From Bicyclus anynana (taxonomy: Eukaryota > Arthropoda > Insecta > Lepidoptera > Nymphalidae), in contig NC_069093.1 of assembly GCF_947172395.1 (NCBI RefSeq), positions 3,879,561 through 3,943,560 of the forward strand: DNA of 64,000 bases, read 5' to 3'. Under the pieces are notes generated by a model. The model did not search any database, was not told the DNA's origin, and was given only the letters and a program-made list of their open reading frames with translations. Positions 47,801 to 59,800 of the stretch are shown piece by piece; position 1 is the stretch's first letter; each line of letters starts with the position of its first letter. The position numbers and the translations under genes are program-made.

Positions 47801-50800
47801 TTAGCTGTGAAGCATTTTGTTGTCAGATATGTGAGTCCGAATAAGCCTCAGCTTAGCTTGTGTTAGATTACTTCTGAGTTCTGAGCTCATAAGATTTATA
47901 GGGTCGATATCTCTAGGGTCTTTAGGTCCCTTGATCCGACCGCAGGCTCGAGATATTATGTCAGCCTGTAGTTACGCCACTTATAACGGAGCTATATTAG
48001 TGGGATTGCGAACAGCTGTCAGGGCGGGCGTAAGCTATCGATTTTGTGTACAAACTATTAGAAATGAAAGAATAGATGCTACTTGTACGGAGTGACTGTA
48101 ATTAGACGGTGCCTTGACACAATTGTGTATTATTTATTGACTGTGATGTCACCTTCAGGCCGTTGTGTCTCTTGTCGGGTTGTTGTTGTGAAAATTTTCT
48201 ATAGCTATACGTTATTGTTACCTTGTTACCGACGTTACTTTTGCCAGACTGTCGAACTACGGTTGTGGGTCTAGCTATATATATAACTACTAGCGGATGC
48301 CCGCGACTTCGTCCGCGTGAAACTCGATGTAAACTTTCAACTACCGCTACCCTACCCCTACCCTACCCCTACCCTACCCCTACCCTGCCCCTACCCTACC
48401 CCTACCCTACCCCTACCCTACCCCTACCCTACCCCTACCCTGGCCGACAATCACGCTAAGGATCACAAAAATCGGTCGAGCCGTTTTGGAGGAGTTCAAG
48501 TTCGAACACCGCGACACGAGAATTTCATATATTAGATAGCTTGGTATATTCATCCGTAGCACTCTCGATAGTCCGTGCGGATCGGGAGAGGTGTAGCGAT
48601 GCCCCGCTTGCACGACTTCACACCCGCGCAGTCCTTTCCCCCCGTCGCCCGCCTATAACGGGAGTGTCAACAACGAACTTGCCAAGCTATATACGATTTA
48701 AAAAAAATCTCTAACGAATGCAAAGCTACATTATCAGCTAGTAACAATTGTATTTATCTCAACAGTGGAACCGGAAGCAGTGGGCAGCCGAGCACGGCAC
48801 AGCTGCGCATGCTGGTGCAGCAGATCCAGATGGCCGTGTCCGCTGGCTACCTGAACCACCAGATCCTGAACCAGCCGCTGGCGCCGCAGACCCTGGTGCT
48901 GCTCAACCAGCTGCTGCAGCAAGTGAGTACAGCTTCTTCTACATAACTATATAACGCTGTAACTAGGAAGTAACTTAGGAACTGTGATAGCCCATTGGAT
49001 ATGACCTCTGCCTCCGATTGGGAAGGGTGTGGGTTCGAATCCGGTTTAGGGCATGCACCTCCATGCATTCAGTCATTGGGCCAGCTTGGTGGACCATGGG
49101 CCTAACCTCTCTCATTCTGAAGAGACCTGAGTTCAGCAGTGAGCCAAATATGGGTTGATATCGAAGGAAGTACTTTTATATGGCAACATTATATTTTTAC
49201 TATGTGTTTAGAAATTCTACTAATGTCTATAGAAATTGATAGTGCAGTGGATATGATCTCTGCCTCCGATTCCGAAGGGTGTGGGTTCGAATCCGGTCCG
49301 GGACATGCACCTTCAACTTTCAGTTGTGTGCATTTTAAGAAATTAAATATCACGTGTCTCAAACGGTGAAAGAAAACATCGTGAGGAAACCTGCGTACCA
49401 GAGAATTTTCTTAATTATCTGTGTGTGTGAAGCCTGCCAATCCGCATTGGGCCAGCCTGGTGGACTAAGGCCTAACCCCTTACTCTGAGAGGAGACTCGT
49501 GCTCAACAGTGAGCCGAATATGGGTTGTTAATGATGAATGACGATGACAGTTAAAATACTGTCTCTGTTTTAGAATTTAAACACGCGTAAAACTCACATG
49601 ATTCACCGTCCGAGTATGCCCGACTAGATTAGAATCCCTAAAGGACCCTTAGTCATAAGCTGGTTCTTGCAAACGCGGCGCGATCCAAACTTTGTTAAAA
49701 TGATTTTATTATAATACTTATACAGACAAATTGCGACTTGTCTGCTGTCGTTTGTGTTTTAATTTATTGCTCTGCAGTTTTCTATTTCTTCACGGAGAAA
49801 CGAAGCGAAACGATAAAAAAAAATCAATAAACTGACTATGTTGATTGCAAAACACTAATTGAAAGTAGTAAGTGAAACGAACAGCAGAAAGTACTCCTCG
49901 TGCACATTAACTTGACAACTATACGACAGTCTTTCTTGATGAGTACTGTTTATCAACAAAGAAATTATAAATGAAGGTAGAAAACGCATGTTTTTTCATA
50001 ACTTTCATAACTAACATAAGTTTTTGATTTTTCATTGTTTTTTTTTTTTTATTTATTTATTTTATTTATTTATTCGGAAACCAACGTTGTATACAAGAAA
50101 CTTATGACTAATTAAACATAACATGCATTAAAAAGTAATATGCTACATTGTACACCCCACTTACAGGCTAACTCAATGCGTTTATTTTAATACAATTCTT
50201 AATTTACCATAAAAAAAAAGAAACAAAAACTAAATCTACCTACCACTAAAAAAAAAACTAAACGAATTGAAAAAAAAAATTGTTTGTTTTAGTTTTTTGT
50301 TACTTTTAAATTTTATATGGCTTCACTAGTGAATTGGGGATGACCTGTGTAATGTTAGCGTAAGTTTGTAAATAAATAAAACTTATTTATTTTAAATTAT
50401 GTATTGTTTGTTTATAAAATGTTATATAAAATATATTAACCATATCTAATTGTTCTAAGCTTATTAATCAAACTTATTTTCATTAATTTAAGAATAAGTT
50501 AATTATAATTATTATTAGGTGTGAAATGACTAGTGATTTATATTTTTAATTTGTTTGTTGGTAAACAGTACTCATCAAGAAAGGCTGTAGTATAGGTCGA
50601 ATGATGTCTGTACTGTATTTATTTGGTTGTGTTTAGTAGCCAGATGTCAAGTTAATTCGCACGAGTTATGTGTACGAGTAACTATTCAGTCGCTCGACGC
50701 TGTACGCGATAAATAGAAACACATACAAACTTATTTTATCCCCATGGGAGTTGGGGGGTAGAATTGATCAAAATCCTTCCTTAGCGGATGCCTATGTCAC

Positions 50801-53800
50801 TACAAGTACCGGCATGCCGAATTTCAGCCCGATCCGTTCAGTGGTTTGGGCTGTGCTTTGATAGAAGACATGTCACCTTTGAGTTTTATATATTTAGACA
50901 CCCATATTACCCAATGTTTGTTATATGTAATTTTGTTTGATTTTTTACGGCGATTCAAATTAACTGAATTAGAGATAGGGCAACAGCGCATCAAATCTGA
51001 GGCGGACGAATGTGCATAATTTTCATAATAACATACAGTCGCTTATTAAACAACGAAAGTTATTCAAACACATAATACCACAGAGTAAATATCATATAGA
51101 GTGAGTCTCTACAAGCAGCGTGGTGAAGCCACGGAAACCCATAAAAAATACATCACGCGTCTCCTTGACATCCGCATATACAAACTTTTTTTATAATTTG
51201 TATTTTAAAATTTAACACTAACAAGAATTACGTAAATTAATATAATACTCAATAATTACCAAAAAAATATACTCTATCTTATTTCTTTAGATTTTGTGAA
51301 TAGTTTTTTAAATATTTAAAAATTTCGGACACCATTTTCACGCCATTTTTCTTGAATAATATTGAAAGAAACTGATGCGACGCTTCGTGTCGTACTGACT
51401 CGAGAATGTATTCGTTTTTGAATTTTATATTTGGCGGAGCTACGACATCGTCGTGTTCCGTACGCTCCATCTGCCTCTTATTGATTCATCTGTGCATAAT
51501 ACCTAATTATTGTCCACTAAACTACACTACTGACGAAATCAACCAATCGGTTAAGAAAAAAAAATCGGTTGTCTCTAAAGGCGGTTTACTGACGATAGTT
51601 GAACGTCATAAGAAAATACTGATGGTATAGTTGCAATTAAAAAAAAATTTTGTTTTTCTAAAATACTGTTTAATAATCTTGATAGACCAGAATATACTTT
51701 ATTTCTTGTAAAAAGGGTGGCAACCCTAGAGCGAGGGAACGACGCATGACCTCATCTTTTTCCGAGTTTGCGACTAGCTTCAACGAATTATAAGACGTTG
51801 TCACGTCAAAAACTGTTTTGAAATTCATTTGCGAGATAAAGAAAAAACAAACAAAATTGCATATAACAATACATACTCATGCAGTAGGTATACGTGTGTA
51901 GATATATAAAAACACACTGTTTACAAACAAGCGCGACTGACTGAAAGGGTGTAAAAAATCTTACAAAATTACATATAACAAAGAATACATACTCCTACAG
52001 TAGGTAATATGGGTGTCTAAATATCTAAAACTCAAAGGTGACATGATTATATAATGATTTATTTATTTTGCTATCATCCGCGAAAAGTCGACGAACCCAT
52101 GCGACAACGTCACCCAGGTCCGACAAAATACTCTCTACGTACGTTTCACCCCGAAACCGGAGCATCATCCTCAGGAGATGTTGACTCTACAACGTGCAAT
52201 TGCAAAGTCATGCGGATGATAGCAAAATAAATAAATCATTATATAATCATGATGAACTTCCGCAAAGTAACGCCTGCTTCTATCCAATATTTAAAAGGTG
52301 ATATGTCATCTCAAAGCATAGCTCAAACCACTGAACGGATCGGGCTGAAATTCGGCATGCCGGTAGTTGTAGTGACGTAGGCATCCGCTGAGAAAGGATT
52401 TTGATCAATTCTACCCCCAACTCCCAAGGGGATAAAATAGGGGTTGAAAGTTTGTATGAAACTTTAATTAATTCAAAACCGATTTAGCTGAAATTTGGAA
52501 GGGAAAACGATTTCACTCTGGATTAACACATAGGCTACTTTTTGTTATGGAAAAATCCATGGCTTCCGAGGTATTTGAGAAAAACTAAATTCGAAAACGC
52601 GGACGAAGTCGCGGGCGACCGCTAGTAGTATAAAAACACACTGTTTACAAACAAGCTCGACTGAAAGGGTGTTGCGTAATGTTACGCGTAGTGGAATGAT
52701 GGTAGGGCTGAGTCATTGCTTCCAGTGAAAAGGAAGCTGTTTGCAAACAAACCGCTATAGGATAGTCCTACATGTGAATGTTGTATACAAACATTGCACC
52801 GTGTTGAGTAAGTCATTAATGTTATTATCGCGTCATGGAACCAATTTTTCGTGATTCATTGTAACTTGATCAATCGGAATTTGCACTTGTACTTGTAAAT
52901 AAATAACTACAATTGTGTATTTGTCAATTTTATTTATCGTATATATTAGTATATTCTAATAGTAGAGCAATTTTGTAGAAGTAATAATGTATTCCATACA
53001 CGCCCCATACTAAATATAGTTTTCGCGTGAAGTCACACCGACGAAAACTTGACTTGTATGGGCGTACAAACAAACTTCATAATTCGCATAATAAATAAAA
53101 AAAAATATTAAAAATAATTTTGCAAATGACTCAATATACATATTCAAAGGTAGTCCAAATTACTGTTATTTTTAGTGGGGATATTTTTTTATACGAGGGG
53201 GTGTTATTATTATAAAAAATTCCCGCAATAAAGCTTATGATAGATTTACACTATGCAATATATGTAGTACAGTATCAACATTATTTATAATCTCTGTGTT
53301 CGAAAGGAAACCACCTGTATAGAGGCCTTGTAATTTATCGTTTGGATTTAATTTAGTTCAACACTCCCAAAGTAGATTTGTACCCTTAGTACGTGATTGT
53401 ACACTTCGCAATGGCTTTCGAAACTATAACGAAGTAAAAATACATGAACGCTTATTAGAAAGCCTCGTTAAGGTCATTTGTCTATGATATAGATATAGAA
53501 TCATATTTGTAAGAGTGTTTGAGAATCAGTGAAAATAAATCATTATACTATAAAATAAAGCAGCGATCGATAAGTTAAGTTATTGAAAATTAAACTATCT
53601 TATCAATACATAATAATTTAAATCAAACACTATATAAAATGGAAAACATTTTTGTAGTTTTCAAAATGCGTGTTTAGGTTAAGAATTAAGATAGTTGTTA
53701 AGAAAAATATTCAATATCCTTTGTAGTATTGCGAATCTCAGTAATTTCGCTAAGAGAAAATATATCTTGACAATAAAAAGGGCTGTTTTAGTATTTCGAT

Positions 53801-56800
53801 AGTTTCGTGTGATCTCGTACTAGGGGCATTTCGTGATTCGGTATTCTCCGTTCGTTGGGGTCGTTATGCCAATCATCTATTGTATGTAAATCGTTACGGG
53901 CCGTTCTACTGCTAAAGGAAAAACACTGAACGATTTTATATTACTGACTTCGATGGATAAACATTTCATGTCTTTTCAAAAATATTCATTACGTAATCAG
54001 GCTAAGGGTCATTTAGAGAGTTTGACACGTTTTTGGGTTTGATAGTATATAAAAGAGTAACTAGACGTAGTAACGGGAACTCCGCGGTTTCACCTTTGTA
54101 GTTCCCGTTCCTGTGGGAATACGTTGATAAAATATTATTTATTTAACTCCCTGATAATGTACTTTACCATAAGTGAAAGAATTTTATAAATACCTTCTCT
54201 TTCTATCTCTTCTTCTTGAAATATCATAAAATTTTGGATTTCACTCTTCTCTAAGTTGAGCTAAAATTTCGGTTGTATTTGTATAAATTGATGGTTTATT
54301 TAGACCGTCAACCGTTCTTTCAGTTTTACACATTAACCTCTTTTCCAGAAGGATGATAAATGGGTACTGTTTTTGTATATTAAGTAAAACTTAAAAGAAG
54401 AAGAAATCTTGGCTTCGAAATATCCGGGAGTTGACTGGTATCGTGTGTGCTGCACAATTATTTCGCCTTGCAAAAGAAACTTCGCAGAAGAATTCTATGC
54501 GGAACTGTCCGCTAACATTCGCAAGTTGGAGAGCCACAAAAAAAAAATAAGAAGCAGTAAAATTTAAGCCAATTGTTCTCTTTGTTTTAGATTAAAGTGT
54601 TGCAACACCTCGTCCAGCAACACTCGGTGGCCGTGCCCAAGCCGAACTCTACCCTCGCTATGCAGTACTCCATGCAGATCACCAAGGCCAAACAACAAAT
54701 TACCGCCCTACAGGTAATACTTATTACTTATTTAACGATTGTTTGACCTGGCAAACGTTCTTCCGTATACAACTAAATAGCGATTAAAATTGGGGGTGAG
54801 CGGTAAATGTTGTGCAATATATTACAAAAGTAACAGATTGGCTACGTTCTACTTGGCGATCAGAACGTCCAAAATACTCCTACAGCCGATCCATATGATC
54901 AACGATCGCGGTTGGTGTCGTAGTGTTGAAAATGTCACTGATGACGTCATTAATTTCGCCCACGAAACTTCAACTCAAGGTGGATCGCCGGCGTGGTCGT
55001 TTATCGTATACATTACTTATCAAACTTTAGGCGCTTATTTAAAGAATTTCGTTTTGCGTTTTTTTTTTAAATTTGTCATTTTGTATTATTTACATCACTG
55101 CTCAAAACGCCTCATAATCCATTCTACGTGAGTAAGATAGCGATGCTCGCAAGCAAGTGGAACGCGAAATACTGTAGTTGTGAGCGTGATCGTTAGGATC
55201 CCCAAGTGGAACGTAGCTATTGTTGAAATTAATATATTTATTGGTATTTTGTACAGAACCAAATAGCCAACCAGCAAGCGCTATACATGAAGCAGCAGAC
55301 GGGCGGCAGCGACCTGTTCAAGCAGAGCCACGACCCGCTCGCGCCGCTGCAGAACAACTTCAGCGACATGTCCATTACCAAGGACACGCAGTCCGTAAGT
55401 TTTTAGTACATAACAAAATAGCGCACTTACCATCAGATTTAAAGAAATCTATTGTTAAAAGAGTTTGAGCTAAAAAACAGCGACATTTTGTTGTTGACTG
55501 TTGACAGGTGGGTCAACCGAATTATCAATTTTTTAAATATTTTTTTTTGTAAAAAGAGCTGATTCTCGAGGGTGTGCTAGTAAAAAAATATATATTCTAA
55601 CGTTTTGTTTTTGTATACAGGCTTATGCCACCAGTGGCAACCAGCAGTCGCGCTTGAACCAGTGGAAGCTGCCGTCCCTGGACAAGGACGGGGAGGTGAA
55701 TGACTTCAGCCGCGCGCCCGGCACGGCCAAGTCCGCCACCAGCCCGCAGCTCGGCCAGATTGGCCTGCAAACTGAGTCGTGAGTTTCCTTTTGAGTTACA
55801 CAATAGGCTACTCGCCTGCTGTATAAAACTAAGAAGATTTTTTGCATATAGGCAGTTTAGATGCCTAGAAACTCTAATCACATTTTCATTTGTTAAAATT
55901 TTCTCGTAATTGTAATATTTTTATAAAACAAAATTGTATTTTTATCGCGTCACCGCATCGGTTTGTGATTGGCGCTTGTGACATGATATATCACATCACT
56001 GCAAACGCCAATCACGCTGTTATCTCTATGAATGACGTCACTTGCTAATATGTTGTTTCGGGGGCAAAAATTTTACGTAGATATTTTTTCATTTATATTA
56101 AATTTTTTACTGGTTATTATTGACGGGACAAAATTAAAAAATAGCTTATAACACTTCCACAATTCAGTTTAAACATTGTTTACAAAAGAGGCAAGTAGCC
56201 TATTCAAATAAAAAAAAATCGAAATTAATTTATTTCAAGTTTATTTTGCAAGCGCTTTTGAAATATCAATTTTGTGTGTTTATAGTTATCAGTATCTAGA
56301 TGATTATGATTTCAAAAAGCCATAATAGGGTAAATTATTATGATTAGTTAAAATATTAAAGAATGAATAAAATTAAAAATATTTAGCAATAAATAGATCC
56401 TCCACTACTTTACTTTACTGCACTTCTACTTAATGCAACCTTTTTCATATCATACAAAAATAACTTTGCTGGAAGTTTCGGTTTCGGCTGAAACAGACTG
56501 AAGCTGAATTTCGGTTTCAGTTTGTTCGTTTCAGGCACTGATCATCATCATTATCAACCCATATTCGGCTCACTGCTGAGCTCGAGTCTCCTCTCAGAAT
56601 GAGAGGGGTTAGGCCAATAGTCCACCACGCTGACCGAATGCGGATTGGCAGGCTTCACACACGCAAAGAACGTGACCTAAGGTCATCAGTCTTCGATGAT
56701 CGTTCACTTGACCCTTAAGGGGGTGGGGCGTGGCATACTGTCGCTATCTCAGTCGGACACTGAAAGCAAGTAATGTTTCAGTCCGTGGGGCATGAGCCGC

Positions 56801-59800
56801 GCGTCGGAGGGCTGGGGCGACTCGGGCGCCGACGTGGCGGACGGCAAGGACGCGTGGCCCTCGCACGCCGCGCACCAGCCCGCCTACGACCTCGTGCCGG
56901 AGTTCGAGCCCGGCAAGCCGTGGAAGGTATGAGATACATAATCTTTTTTTTTTAATTTTTTTGTTCAGTGGCAAGTTAACCCGTCACTAATTTCATCTGT
57001 AAGCTTAGGATGTGACAACGTTCGTCACTTAATGACGAATGTGGCGGACATTATTGCTTTCTTTCGTTACTTTCTTTACATGTTAGCCCTCGACCACAAT
57101 CTCACCTGATGTTAAGTGAGAATGCAATCTAAGATGGAAGCGGGCGAACTTGTTAGGAGTAGGACGAAATCCACACTCCTTTCAGTTTCTACACGACATC
57201 GTACTGGAACGCTAAATCGTTTGGCGACACGTCTTTGTCGGTAGGGTGGTAACTAGCTGCGGCCGAAGCCTCCCACCAGCCCGACCTGGACTAATTAAGA
57301 AAATCTCAATCTGCCCAGCCGGGGATCGAACCCAGGACCTCTGTCTTGTAAATCCACCGCGCATACCTCTGCGCCATGGAGGCCGTCAATATAGGTTATA
57401 GTTTTTTTGCGTAGGCCGTGTTTATATTTTTTTTGGCAATTGAACATAGATATTTAACCCTCTGGTTAATTTTTTGTCACAAATTTGATAGTTGTGTTTT
57501 GTAGTTCTGTCAAAAAAACTACCCATCCACTGATGTGAGGAAAATGATGACAGTATAAAATTGTTTGACAGGGTAACCAAATGAAGAACGTAGAGGACGA
57601 CCCAGCTATGACCCCGGGATCAGTAGTGCGCTCTCCACTCTCGCTGCCCAGTATAAAAGATACCGACATGCTGGGGGGCAAGACGTCCCCACCTGGGGGC
57701 GAGAGGTCATTGTCCTCGTCGACATGGAGCTACGCACCCCCTGCAACTTCGGCTGGGGGTCTGAAGCCTTCTGACGCCTGGGCGGCGAAGCCCCGCCCCG
57801 CGCCACCGGGCCTGGCTAAATGGCCCCAACATCACGTGAACTCGCGCGCCGTGCCTTCGTGGCAGGCGTCCACTTGGCTGTTACTGAAGAACCTTACTGC
57901 CCAGGTATGATTATCATCGTGATTGTCTTGTTTGTTTTCCTATATATGTGGGGTCGGCACAATAGTCAACCAATGGCGTGCAGAAGGTTTTTTTTTTTAA
58001 TCTATAAGTTTTAAGGGACTTTTATTATAAATAACATGTCAGTCCCATCAATGTGCAGAAGGTTGCTTATTGTGTGCCTACCCTATGCACTTTACATAAA
58101 ATTATACAAAATGAGAAATTCCTTCTTCAATTCGGGTGCGTAATGAGTCTTAAGGGTAGGCAGCCCATTATGCATCTATAAAGTGCACACCACTGTAGTC
58201 AACTCATCCAAAATCAACTGACTCCTTTTACATGTGTAACTTCTTTCCTGCACACCAAACATCTCTTATTTGACCTTCCTCTCCTATTGTATCGTTCTAC
58301 TTGCTTATTCTTCTTAACTGCATTCTCACATGACGTTAAGTGACGATGCATTCAAAGATGGAAACAGGCTTATTTGGAAGTAGATACAAGGTAATTCTAC
58401 CCATACCTCTGAATGGTTTCTATGTGACATAGAAGTATTACTTAAATGCTTAATTGCTTGACACTTCTTTCCCTGTGGCCTCTAGTCACGGCTGAAGCCA
58501 ATCACCAAATATGTACTCCTCACATCTGTGATACATACCTGAGACTATTCTTAATAGGGATGATGACAGTTTTTTAAATTGTATATAAATTAAGAGTATA
58601 CTAATAGTAAAGCAATTTTGTAAAAGGAACAGGGTATCTGCGATCATTACTTTCGGAGCTACAGGGATTTAAAGAGTCAGATTTCCGGCGCTGCCGCGGA
58701 TCCCTGAAAAACGCCCCATACAAAATGGCTCGAAATAATGACGTCATAGGCAATGTAATGATCGTTAGATTTGTATGCGCGTTCAAACAAAATTACTAAT
58801 ATCTTTATTATTTGTGCGTTTATGCTTATAGTTCATGTATTAAAAAATGTCACATTTAATGTAAGGAAGCTAAAACTGTATAAATTTTCATCTAATTACG
58901 ATAAAATATTTTTAATAGTTTTTGAAATTTTATAATCTCATTTATTTTGCAAATATCCAGACAATCTTTGCTTTTTATGTATAAATTAGTTAACATTGAC
59001 CCTATTTACCCGAATGTATCATAAAAATCAATATATTCAAACCTAGTCATCATCCCCATTCTCTATGTGTGTGAAGTCTGCCTATCCGTATTCTGTCAGC
59101 TTGGTTGACTATTGGCCTAAACCCTCTCATTCTGAAAGGAGCCTCGTGCTCAGCTCAACAGTGAGCCAAAAATGGATTGCTAATTATGACTCATCCGATT
59201 TATGAATTTCAATTTATTTATTGTAATGTGAACAGATCGACGGGTCGACTCTGAAGACACTGTGCGTGCAACACGGCCCGCTGCAGAACTTCCACCTCTA
59301 CCTGAACCAGGGCCTGGCGCTCGCACGCTACTCGACGCGCGAGGAAGCTGCTAAGGTATAAGTCCTACTTTTGGAACACAATAAGCCTTTTGAGCTGTCA
59401 GTAGAAACATTCTAGCCAAATTTGCTAAACGATTATTGTCAAATTCCTGCCGAATTTTGGTACTTTGATACTAATATTTTATTGAAAAGTTAAACATCCA
59501 CATTACACTTGATATTGAGTGATATATACTCAGAGACTAAATTTCCACCCACTTTAATATACTCGCGTCATATGAAAGTGGGTGCCTCTGAATATATTAT
59601 TGTAAAATGTGCATCACATCATAGTTGTAACAGAAGTTTTGCCTAAAAATAAAATCTAAAATTGATCAACAGTCCAGCACAGAGCCATGTTTGACAAACT
59701 TGAATTTTACAAAAGCCATGTTTGACAAACATGTGTGCTTTGGCAAAAAAAAAATTTTTTTACAAAAACCTAACATAGTAGTTAATACGTTAATTTGAGG

